NCBI GenBank assembly: GCA_964346145.1
Contig: CAYFTL010000008.1
Location: forward strand, 1-64,000
Length of the DNA stretch: 64,000 nucleotides
DNA from: CAYFTL01 sp964346145
GTDB lineage: Bacteria > Bacillota > Clostridia > Christensenellales > Aristaeellaceae
Direction: 5' to 3'
A program made the translations under genes and the position numbers. Below the pieces are notes generated by a model that saw only the letters and a list, made by a program, of their open reading frames with translations, was not told the DNA's origin and ran no database searches. Of this stretch, positions 34,557 through 41,994 are shown one piece after another (position 1 is the first letter of the stretch; each line of letters starts with the position of its first letter).

Positions 34557-35321
34557 TTGTTACAGGTTCAAAATTTATCCTGCGGATATGACGGTGATCC
34601 AGTGGTGAAGAACGTTTCCTTCACGGCAAAACCCAACGAAAAGATTTGCATATTGGGGTCCAACGGTTGCGGCAAGACCACGCTGCTTCGGGGGATCGCC
34701 GGCCTCTTGCACAGCAGCGGGCAAATTGAAGTCAGCGGCGTGGACATGCGTCGGCTGAGCAGCCGCCAAGCCGCCGCCAGGTTGGCCTACATGAGCCAAA
34801 TTTCTTCGGTGTATTTTTCCTACACCGTGTATGAAACCGTGATGCTGGGGCGCTATGCCCATGTCAAACGCGGGCTTTTTTCCTCGGTCAGTGCGTATGA
34901 CAAGCAGATCGTGCTGGAATCCATGGAAAAGACCGGTACGCTGGATTTGAAGGACCGGCTGATTACCGAGCTGTCGGGCGGTCAGCTGCAGCGGGTTTTT
35001 CTGGCGCGCACCTTCGCCCAAAATCCTCAAATTATTCTGCTGGATGAGCCCACCAACCATCTGGACTTAAAATACCAAATTGAGCTGGTGACAAACTTGC
35101 AGGAATGGGTGCAGCAAGACAGCCGCTGCGTGATCGCCGTGTTTCACGATATTAACCTGGCTTTTTCCTTTGCCGACCGCATTATTTTGATGAAGGACGG
35201 GCACATTGTGGCCGACGAGCGTACTGATTGCTTTGATATTTCGGCGCTCAACTCGGTGTACCGAATCGATGTGCGCGATTATATGCAAAACATTTTAAAA
35301 CGTTGGGAGGATCTTTCATGA
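34557..35321 (+). CDS. btuD: Cobalamin ABC transporter, ATP-binding protein
   Basis: A 254-residue ABC ATPase. Walker A GSNGCGKTT, Q-loop in MSQISSVYFSYTVYETVMLG, signature LSGGQLQRVFLARTFAQNP, Walker B IILLDEPTNHLDL, and H-loop VFHDINLAFSFADR. The start is TTG at 34557, three bases after the btuC stop, with AAGGGG upstream; the longer open frame overlapping btuC is not translated. It powers corrinoid import. Its stop overlaps the next start. Confidence 0.92.
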   Translation: MLQVQNLSCGYDGDPVVKNVSFTAKPNEKICILGSNGCGKTTLLRGIAGLLHSSGQIEVSGVDMRRLSSRQAAARLAYMSQISSVYFSYTVYETVMLGRYAHVKRGLFSSVSAYDKQIVLESMEKTGTLDLKDRLITELSGGQLQRVFLARTFAQNPQIILLDEPTNHLDLKYQIELVTNLQEWVQQDSRCVIAVFHDINLAFSFADRIILMKDGHIVADERTDCFDISALNSVYRIDVRDYMQNILKRWEDLS

Positions 35322-35839
35322 GCTTGTATAGAAGTCCTTACGAGGCGTATCCATTCTTGGCCGATGCCAGCGACGATCTGCGGTGCGATTTTGAGCTGTT
35401 GACCGATGAAATGGCATCCTGCACCGGGTTGCTGCGCTCGTTGGTGGAAAACGAAGGGTTGCGCTCGGAGCTTTTGTGGATATGCGAAATGATTTACCAC
35501 ATCAACCCCACGCTGCGCACTCATTTGAGTGTAACCGAGGAAGAAACCCAGCGCCTGTTGCAAGCGGTGGAGCGGCTGAAGGCCGAATGTGGCGAGCGCT
35601 GCAAGCTGTTTGTGCTCAACCAGGGCTGCGTTTCGGCCTGCATGGCCCACGTGCTTAGGGTCAAGGGCAAAGCTTTGGTGCGCTTGATTTACCGCCACGT
35701 GCATCAAGGTCATCCTGTGCCCAACAGGCTGATAGACCTGGCAAATTTGCTGTCGGGTTACTTCTTCTACCTGTCCCTTAAGCTTAACGAGCTGGCCAGC
35801 GTAGACGAGGTTCCCTATATTAGCCGAAACTACAAGTGA
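35318..35839 (+). CDS. Probable ATP:cob(I)alamin adenosyltransferase (PduO-like)
   Basis: A 173-residue all-helical protein. The block CKLFVLNQGCVSACMAHVLR followed 30 residues later by RLIDLANLLSGYFFYLSLKLN resembles the FVLPGGSxAAAxLHxARxxxR…NRLSDxLFxLARxxN core of PduO-type adenosyltransferases. These attach the 5'-deoxyadenosyl group to reduced cobalamin. The similarity is moderate and some usual substrate-binding residues differ. The four-base overlap with btuD in a B12-riboswitch operon supports the role. Its product, AdoCbl, is the cofactor required by the NrdJ encoded at 59820. Confidence 0.7.
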   Translation: MSLYRSPYEAYPFLADASDDLRCDFELLTDEMASCTGLLRSLVENEGLRSELLWICEMIYHINPTLRTHLSVTEEETQRLLQAVERLKAECGERCKLFVLNQGCVSACMAHVLRVKGKALVRLIYRHVHQGHPVPNRLIDLANLLSGYFFYLSLKLNELASVDEVPYISRNYK

Positions 35840-35900
35840 GATAGAAAAGCCAGAGGAAGCTATAACCCTCTGCAAATCCGGTGGTGTATACAAGAAAAGG

Positions 35901-35936
35901 CGAAGGAAGATCAAACAATGATCCCTTCGGTTTTTA
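35901..35936 (+). terminator. Terminator of the B12-uptake operon
   Basis: CGAAGG…GATCA / TGATC…CCTTCG, followed by GTTTTT. Confidence 0.8.
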
Positions 35937-36017
35937 AATCTATGCTATAATCCTTGCAAAGGCGGTGCGCTAAGGGTAGGGCGCTAATAAGCGTTAGATT
36001 AGGCGGGCAAATAAAAC

Positions 36018-36057
36018 AAAAAAGATGGATGGTTTACAAATCAATTCATCTTTTTTT
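36018..36057 (+). terminator. Second hairpin terminator before the XRE gene
   Basis: AAAAAAGATG pairs with CATCTTTTTT around about 19 bases, followed by more T. A good -10 (TGC-TATAAT at 35945-35950) lies about 70 bp upstream, so the 35957-36057 stretch could be a small RNA. No reading frame of interest lies in it. Confidence 0.5.
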
Positions 36058-36181
36058 CGTATGCTGAAGGCCTCAAACAACGATCGAATCAACCGCAAAT
36101 TGATTTTTTTCAAGAACGCCTCTCTTGTGGAACGAAAAGCGCCTTGCTAAAATGTGATCACCGGAAAAGGAGGCGAACAGC

Positions 36182-36925
36182 ATGTTTATTGCCAAAAATC
36201 TAAAACGGATGCGGATCGATATGGGGTGGCCCCAAGAAGAGTTTGCTACACACGTTGGAGTTAGCGGGCAGGCGGTTAGCAAATGGGAGCGCGATGAAAG
36301 CTACCCCGACATCACTCTGTTGCCAGGGTTGCCCCACTGCTTTGGGGTTACCGTTGATGAGCTGCTGGGGATGGGTGAAATCAAAGGGAAGATGTGGGGG
36401 GTGTACGAGCAGGGCAATGCGTTGAACGCCGAAGGCAGACACCGCGACGCGGCGGTGATTTTTGAGGGGGCATTAAAGGATTTTCCCGCCGATTTAGGAC
36501 TAGCCGAGGCGCGCGCTGAAGCGTTGGCCATGGCAGGAGAGGGAATAGGCGGGGCCATTTTGGCCTGTGAGCGGATGTTGGAAAAGGGAGCCGGCGAGAA
36601 GCGCCGTGCCACGACGACGGCGGTGCTGTGCTTTCTTTATGATTCGACAGGGGAGAGGGAAAAGGCCGAAGCGCTGGCGCGCAACTGCCCTCATGCCCGC
36701 GAGAGCCGAGAGCTGCTGCTGCCCAACTTCCTGCCGCCGGCGGAAAGGGAGGCTTATCTGCGCAAACACCTGCCGGGAATTTTGGCCGCCATATGTGAAC
36801 TGATCGATGGGAGAGCCGACACGCTTGAGGAAAAGCTTCGACAGATTGTGCTTGGAGCCTACGAAGAACCGATTGCCGTGGAGGCGGCCATCCTCAAAAT
36901 CGATGCCTTTTTAAGCGAGAAATAA
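36182..36925 (+). CDS. XRE-family transcriptional regulator with helical C-terminal domain
   Basis: A 247-residue protein. Residues 1-60 are a Cro/C1-type helix-turn-helix (LKRMRIDMGWPQEEFATHVG, VSGQAVSKWERDESYPDIT), a very common form in gut Clostridia. Residues 75-190 look like TPR-type helix pairs (YEQGNALNAEGRHRDAAVIF, AGEGIGGAILACERML) that may sense a protein or peptide. The ATG follows AAAGGAGG. It is monocistronic, and its target is unknown. Confidence 0.85.
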   Translation: MFIAKNLKRMRIDMGWPQEEFATHVGVSGQAVSKWERDESYPDITLLPGLPHCFGVTVDELLGMGEIKGKMWGVYEQGNALNAEGRHRDAAVIFEGALKDFPADLGLAEARAEALAMAGEGIGGAILACERMLEKGAGEKRRATTTAVLCFLYDSTGEREKAEALARNCPHARESRELLLPNFLPPAEREAYLRKHLPGILAAICELIDGRADTLEEKLRQIVLGAYEEPIAVEAAILKIDAFLSEK

Positions 36926-36942
36926 TTGACAGACGTTAAAGA

Positions 36943-36978
36943 AAGAACCCGGCGCATCTAAATAGCACCGGATTCTTT
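36943..36978. terminator. Bidirectional terminator
   Basis: AAGAACCCGGCGC pairs imperfectly with GCACCGGATTCTT around a 9-base loop, flanked by A and T runs, between the convergent XRE and pepV genes. Confidence 0.65.
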
Positions 36979-36989
36979 TGTATGGTGGT

Positions 36990-38438
36990 TTAAATCAGTT
37001 TGTCCAGCTCTACGATGGCCACCGCGTAAATCTCCAGCGCCTTGAGCAGATTGGGGATGTACAGCACCTCGTCGGGCTGGTGGGCGCCGCCGTGATTTTC
37101 GGGCAGGGCGAAGGGGGTCTCGGGCAGCGGAGCGGGTAACCCTGGGCCATAGGTAATGGCCATGTTCATCACCCGGGAATAGGTGCCGCCGCCCATGGTA
37201 TAGGGTTCGGCCTCCATGCCGCTCAGCTGGGCGAAAATGTCGGCCAGCACCTGCGCCTTGGGATCCTTGGGGTCGATGTAGAAAGGGGAAGTGGTCTTCA
37301 GCATGCGCAGTTGCACATCGTTTTTCGCGCAAAACTGCTTGAGCGCCTCCTCCACCGCGGGGATGTCGGCGGCGATGCTCTGACGGCTGTCGATGTGCAG
37401 CACCAGCACACCCTCTTCCATATAGGCAACGCCCAGGTTCAGCGTGGTTTTGCCGCTGTCCGGATCCTCGCCGTCGATGCCCAACGCGATGCCGTAGCAG
37501 TCGGAAGTGATGTGGGCCAGCGTGCTCATGGCTTTGTGGGCCACCGGATCTAGCAGCTTGCTCTTTAACAACGCATTTGCCAATATGGCGAATGCGCTCT
37601 TGCCCTTTTCAGGATCGGCGGCGTGGGCCGACACTCCTTTGGCGCTCAAAATGCAGCCATCGTCGGCCTGGGCGAGGGAAAGTTCATCGCCAAGCGTCAC
37701 GCCATTTTGGCTGAGCGCGCCTTGGACGTCGGCGTAGCCTAGCGCCAGCTGAGTTTGGGCCCTTTCGGGAACCATGTTGTCGGCCAAGCCTCCGGAGAAG
37801 CTTTTAAGCACCGAACTATTTGAAATATCCAGCCCGATGTGGGCGCTGAGCGAGCCTTTTTGGGCGTAGTTTACCGGGAAGCCTGCGTCGGGCACCAGCG
37901 CAATGGCCGGGGGCACCTGGGTGTCCATAAAGTGTTGCAGATCTTGCATGCCGGTTTCCTCGGCCAAACCGCAGATCAACCGAAGGCCGTGCTTGAGGGG
38001 GACATTCAAATCCCGAAGCATCATCATGGCGTAAAGACCCATCACCGCAGGGCCCTTGTTGTCGCTCACTCCCCGGCCAACCAGCCAATCTTGGTGAGGG
38101 CGGCTGGCGGCGTAGGGCGGATATACCCAGCCGTCGCCTTCGGGCACCACATCCAGATGGCCTACGATGGCGATGCTGTCCTGCACTTCGCCCATGCCGA
38201 TGGAGCCGCAATATCCATCGTGATTGAGCGCATAGAAGCCTAGCTGCTCCCCGCGCTCGAGGGCAAAGTTGAGCATGTTGTCGCAATCCCGGCCAAAGGG
38301 CATGCCTTCCTCGGCCAGGTCGGCCCGGCTTACGCTGGGAATGCTGGCAAAGCGCTGGATATCGGCGATCATTCCTTCCTTGTGTTCCTCAATCCATTGG
38401 CGCACTTTTTCTAAAAAATTTTGGTCTATAGGGGTCAT
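36990..38438 (-). CDS. pepV: Dipeptidase PepV (M20 family)
   Basis: A 482-residue cytoplasmic zinc dipeptidase with broad specificity for unsubstituted dipeptides. Motifs: AIVGHLDVVPEGDGW with His and Asp, GRGVSDNKGPAVMGL with the bridging Asp, and ICGLAEETGMQDL with the catalytic Glu pair. The C-terminal ALPENHGGAHQPDE carries the last His. A domain of about 190 residues between the catalytic halves is typical for PepV. The ATG at 38438 was chosen over an earlier GTG because AGGAG is 8 bases away. Confidence 0.92.
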   Translation of the reverse strand: MTPIDQNFLEKVRQWIEEHKEGMIADIQRFASIPSVSRADLAEEGMPFGRDCDNMLNFALERGEQLGFYALNHDGYCGSIGMGEVQDSIAIVGHLDVVPEGDGWVYPPYAASRPHQDWLVGRGVSDNKGPAVMGLYAMMMLRDLNVPLKHGLRLICGLAEETGMQDLQHFMDTQVPPAIALVPDAGFPVNYAQKGSLSAHIGLDISNSSVLKSFSGGLADNMVPERAQTQLALGYADVQGALSQNGVTLGDELSLAQADDGCILSAKGVSAHAADPEKGKSAFAILANALLKSKLLDPVAHKAMSTLAHITSDCYGIALGIDGEDPDSGKTTLNLGVAYMEEGVLVLHIDSRQSIAADIPAVEEALKQFCAKNDVQLRMLKTTSPFYIDPKDPKAQVLADIFAQLSGMEAEPYTMGGGTYSRVMNMAITYGPGLPAPLPETPFALPENHGGAHQPDEVLYIPNLLKALEIYAVAIVELDKLI

Positions 38439-38499
38439 GTCCACATCTCCTTTAGCAAACTATCACTGCAGATAAGTATACACGCGTCGTGCTGTGGTT

Positions 38500-38570
38500 G
38501 CAAACGCTTTTGCTCACAAATTGGCCTGGATAATCCTGATTTTTTGAAAAAATAGAGTGGCAGCGTTTGC
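38500..38570. promoter_or_regulatory. Possible operator pair between pepV and uxaC
   Basis: GCAAACGCT (38500-38508) and AGCGTTTGC (38562-38570) are perfect inverted 9-mers about 53 bp apart in the divergent intergenic region. GCAAACGCTTTTGC itself is nearly palindromic and resembles LacI-family operators. No regulator gene is adjacent. Confidence 0.35.
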
Positions 38571-38638
38571 TTTGGCACAGTCTGCTGATACAAATCCACA
38601 ACAAAACAAGATTTTAAGGGGTTTAGGGCAAAATAAGA

Positions 38639-38667
38639 TTGGCGCGGCGCGTAGTAAATGATACAAT
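38639..38667 (+). promoter_or_regulatory. Promoter of uxaC
   Basis: TTGGCG, 17 bp, TACAAT, 57 bp before the start codon. Confidence 0.6.
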
Positions 38668-38723
38668 GTATAATAAGAAAATGTGGCAAGATTGAACATT
38701 GCCCGGAAGAAGAGGTGCTTTTC

Positions 38724-40121
38724 ATGAGTTTTTTTGGCGATGACTACCTGTTGACTACCTCGGCGGCTGAAACGTTGTTTAACGACTATGCCCAGCATAT
38801 GCCGATTTTCGATTACCACAACCATTTGCCTGTGGACGAAATCTATGAAAATAAGCGCTACGAAACCATCACTGAGTTGTGGCTGGCGGCCGACCACTAC
38901 AAGTGGCGCGCGATGCGTGCGGCCGGCATCGAAGAAAAATACGTTACCGGAGATGGGGATCCCCTCACCAAGTTTAAAATGTGGGGGCGCACGGTGGAGC
39001 GCCTGATCGGCTGCCCGCTGTACGATTGGACCCATTTGGAACTGCAGCGCTATTTCGGCATCGAAGATCCGTTGACCGAGCAGAGCGCCGAAGACATCTA
39101 CAAGCGTGCCAACAAAATGCTTGCAGGCGATGAGTTCACGGCCCAAGCGCTGCTCAAGCGCATGAACGTAAAGGCGCTGTGCACCACCGACGATCCCTGT
39201 GACGATTTGGCCATTCACCTAAAAATTAAGCAAAACCCCATCGGTATCCACGTGCTGCCTGCCTTCCGGCCCGACAGCGCGCTCAATGCCGCGGCTCCCG
39301 GCTTTGGCCAGTACCTGAAGCAGCTGGGTGCGGCCAACGGGGTGGACATTCAAGGCTTTGAAGATGTAAAGGCTGCGCTGATGGTGGCTATGGACCGGTT
39401 TGCCAGCGCGGGCTGTTTGCTGAGCGACCATGGATTTGTGGATTTTGCTTACACACTGGACTTTAGCCGAGCCGACGCGGCAGTGAAAGCTGCGATGGGC
39501 GGCACCGTTTCCAAGGAAGACGCGGTCAGCTACCAAAGCGCGCTGCTCAAGTTCTTGGCCGGCGAATATGTACGCCGGGGTTGGGGCATGCAGATTCACA
39601 CCGGCGCCCTGAGGAGCGGCAACCAGCGCGGCGCACGCGAAACCGGCATGGTCAACGGTTACGATTCGGTGGGCAACATTACCACCCCAGCCGAACTCAG
39701 CCGCTTCCTAAACGATATCAACGAGGCAGGTCTGCTGCCCAACACCGTGCTCTACCCATTGAACCCCAACGACAACCCGGTGATGGCCACCATGGCGGTG
39801 TCCTTTGCCGAGGCCGGCGTACCCGGCAAGGTGCAGCTGGGCAGCGGCTGGTGGTTTAACGACACCCAGCGCGGCATCCGCAATCAGCTGACCGAGTGTA
39901 TGGAAAACGGCCTGCTCACCGGCTTTGTGGGCATGTTGACCGACAGCCGCAGCTTTACCTCCTTCACTCGCCACGAATTCTTCCGCCGCATTTTGTGCGG
40001 AATGCTGGGCGAGATCATCGACCGGGGAGAATATCCCCAGGACGATATCGAGATCATCGGTTCGATGGTTGAGGACATCTGCTACAACAACGCGGTGCGC
40101 TTCTTCAATTTGAAAGACTAA
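38724..40121 (+). CDS. uxaC: Glucuronate (uronate) isomerase
   Basis: A 465-residue amidohydrolase-fold enzyme converting D-glucuronate to fructuronate, or galacturonate to tagaturonate, the entry step of uronate use. Signature blocks: IFDYHNHLPVDEIYENKRYE with the metal HxH, LCTTDDPCDDL, MQIHTGALRSGNQRG and GMLTDSRSFTSFTRHEFFRR. The start MSFFGDDYLL was chosen because GAGGTG lies 9 bases upstream. No uxaB, uxuA or transporter is next to it, so the pathway is scattered or partial here. Confidence 0.95.
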   Translation: MSFFGDDYLLTTSAAETLFNDYAQHMPIFDYHNHLPVDEIYENKRYETITELWLAADHYKWRAMRAAGIEEKYVTGDGDPLTKFKMWGRTVERLIGCPLYDWTHLELQRYFGIEDPLTEQSAEDIYKRANKMLAGDEFTAQALLKRMNVKALCTTDDPCDDLAIHLKIKQNPIGIHVLPAFRPDSALNAAAPGFGQYLKQLGAANGVDIQGFEDVKAALMVAMDRFASAGCLLSDHGFVDFAYTLDFSRADAAVKAAMGGTVSKEDAVSYQSALLKFLAGEYVRRGWGMQIHTGALRSGNQRGARETGMVNGYDSVGNITTPAELSRFLNDINEAGLLPNTVLYPLNPNDNPVMATMAVSFAEAGVPGKVQLGSGWWFNDTQRGIRNQLTECMENGLLTGFVGMLTDSRSFTSFTRHEFFRRILCGMLGEIIDRGEYPQDDIEIIGSMVEDICYNNAVRFFNLKD

Positions 40122-40130
40122 CATATATTT

Positions 40131-40160
40131 ACCCTCTGCCATATAAGGCGGGGGGTTTTT
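40131..40160 (+). terminator. Terminator of uxaC
   Basis: ACCCTCTGCC pairs with GGCGGGGGGT (two G-U pairs), loop ATATAA, then TTTT. Confidence 0.75.
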
Positions 40161-40275
40161 GATTTTTGACTATAAAAACTCGGAAACGGCAATGCTTTGG
40201 CATGGATCGCGATAGATGACGGTATGTTTTTTGTGCCCAAGCCGGGCGGCGCAAAAGGGTTCAAAAGAAAAAGGG

Positions 40276-40321
40276 CAAAAACAAAAGCCGTGAAAACCTT
40301 ATTTCTCAAAGGTTTTCACGG
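40276..40321 (-). terminator. Terminator of the superoxide reductase gene
   Basis: CCGTGAAAACCTT / AAGGTTTTCACGG, 13-bp stem. On the minus strand it is followed by CTTTTGTTTTTG. Confidence 0.85.
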
Positions 40322-40360
40322 TTTAATGATATGGCTGTTGTGCAGCGAAGGCCTAACGCG

Positions 40361-40813
40361 CTATTCTGCCCCGGGCTCAATGCACCCTTCGGGGAACTCT
40401 GCCGAGCAAGCGGTTTCGTTGATATCGAATGCGTTGCTGGGCAAGGTGGAGGTGTCGGCCTTCCAAAGTCCGTGCAGGTTGCAGTAGGCATATACCTCCA
40501 ACACCTCATTGGCCGGGAGAGAAAACGTTGCTTCGGGCGGATCGTTGGGCGATAGGTCGCGGTAGATGCCGCCGGCCAGCGTTTTGATGAAGATCCATTC
40601 GATGAAGTGGGCATCAAGCATGGGATGGGGCGCGCTGCCCACCCGCACGACGATTTGACCGTCTTCTTCGGTGACCACCGGCACATGCTTTTCGGATGCC
40701 GCATCGGTGGTGTTGGGGGTTAATAAGTTTAATTCGTCTCCAATATATTCAGCAGAAACTCCCATGTTGAGAAAAACCTGATTGGAATCCTTTTTACCAT
40801 AAAACTTCAACAC
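40361..40813 (-). CDS. Superoxide reductase (desulfoferrodoxin family) lacking centre I cysteines
   Basis: A 150-residue non-haem iron protein reducing superoxide to peroxide without oxygen, typical of anaerobes. The catalytic Fe(His)4Cys site is complete: EKHVPVV (H43), PHPMLDAHFIEWI (H63, H69) and YCNLHGLWK (C111, H114). The lysine and glutamate before the first His are kept. The N-terminal domain keeps the desulfoferrodoxin layout (LKFY…LLTPNTTDAA), but all four cysteines of the rubredoxin-like site are gone. A C-terminal extension of about 30 residues follows. GTG start after GGAAGGTGAG. Confidence 0.88.
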   Translation of the reverse strand: MLKFYGKKDSNQVFLNMGVSAEYIGDELNLLTPNTTDAASEKHVPVVTEEDGQIVVRVGSAPHPMLDAHFIEWIFIKTLAGGIYRDLSPNDPPEATFSLPANEVLEVYAYCNLHGLWKADTSTLPSNAFDINETACSAEFPEGCIEPGAE

Positions 40814-41010
40814 AATTCTCACCTTCCTATTCTGTGTTACACACTATATACCTTGGTAAAAAGCCGTTCAAACACCGATGTTGAAGATTTTTTAAATATC
40901 GGTACAAACTTTGTTGTCCGGCGCGGAGTGGATGGATTGTCGATCGGTTGTGCTGATTTTGGATAAGTAAGGCCAACAAGGGAAGAGGGGGGAGCATTTG
41001 CTGTTGCGCT

Positions 41011-41327
41011 CTAGATGACGACGGCGGTGCCCGATGCGGTCACCATCAGCATGCTACCGGCCTCGCCCAACACTTCGTAGTCGATGTCTACGCCCACGAT
41101 GGCGTTTGCCCCAACTGGGCGGCGCGCTCTTCCATTTCGGCCAGTGCCGTTTCCCGGGCGGAGATCAGCTCTTCTTCGTAGCTGCCCGAGCGGCCGCCAA
41201 AAAAGTTGGTCAGTCCGGCGGCAAAGTCCTTAACAAAGTTTACGCCATTAATCACTTCGCCCACCACAATGCCTTTGTATTCGCGTATGGGGCGCCCTTC
41301 GATGTTGGGTGTTGTCGTAACAATCAT
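41011..41327 (-). CDS. YbjQ family protein (UPF0145), one frameshift
   Basis: A small protein of about 105 residues once one base is restored. It opens [20 protein letters not shown] then [19 protein letters not shown], typical of YbjQ/UPF0145, which forms pentameric rings of unknown function. The frame breaks in a GGGG run at about 41115 (RAAQLG) and continues in another frame as [20 protein letters not shown] and [12 protein letters not shown]. Nothing else is damaged, so a missing G in the sequence is the simplest explanation. Confidence 0.78.
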
Positions 41328-41377
41328 ATGAAACCTCCAAAAATATTTTATATATAATATGCCCTGCGTATGGTACG

Positions 41378-41914
41378 TCAGCCTTCGCTTTGTGTGTGGG
41401 TCTTTCGGCTCAACGCCAGCACGATTTGGATGAACCGGGTTTTCCCTTCGGTATATTGGGCGCGATCATCCGCATATTCCTTGGCCAGTTGCAGCTTTAA
41501 CTCGCCGTAGCGAGTGGCCCAATCGGGATGGGCGTTCAGATAATCCCGAAAAGCGAGGTTGTCGATCAGGTTGGGATGGTTGGGCCCATAACAATGAATG
41601 TGGTGGGTGGACAGATCCCCATCCCGGTATTTTACAAAGAAGCAGCGGCCGGGGATGCCGGCCTCGCCTTTGTGTTGGTAGCCGTGAAATGCCATGGCCT
41701 GTAGGTCGATGGTTGCCGGGTCGGTCAAAACGACAGCCACATCCAAAATGGGCTTGGCTACAATGCCAGATATGGCGGTGCTGCCGATGTGGTGCACATC
41801 CAGCACATTGCCGCCTAAAATGGTGAGCAGCTGGCAACGGGTTTGTTCAAACAAATCGTGCCAGTGATCGTCGTGTGGTGCGAGTATTACACCGGTTCTG
41901 GAAACGCCGAGCAT
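41378..41914 (-). CDS. GrpB family protein (UPF0157), nucleotidyltransferase fold
   Basis: A 178-residue protein with the family blocks [36 protein letters not shown] and [20 protein letters not shown]. The fold is that of minimal nucleotidyltransferases, but the substrate is unknown; the HIGST region corresponds to the catalytic loop. The ATG follows AGGGAGG. It stands 80 bp downstream of the large AAA+ gene on the same strand, so co-transcription is possible. Confidence 0.88.
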   Translation of the reverse strand: MLGVSRTGVILAPHDDHWHDLFEQTRCQLLTILGGNVLDVHHIGSTAISGIVAKPILDVAVVLTDPATIDLQAMAFHGYQHKGEAGIPGRCFFVKYRDGDLSTHHIHCYGPNHPNLIDNLAFRDYLNAHPDWATRYGELKLQLAKEYADDRAQYTEGKTRFIQIVLALSRKTHTQSEG

Positions 41915-41994
41915 GGCCAGACCTCCCTTTCAAGTGGCAACCACACTGCTATTATTTAGACGGGTGCGCCGGGTGAAATGTTCAAACCGTCTGC

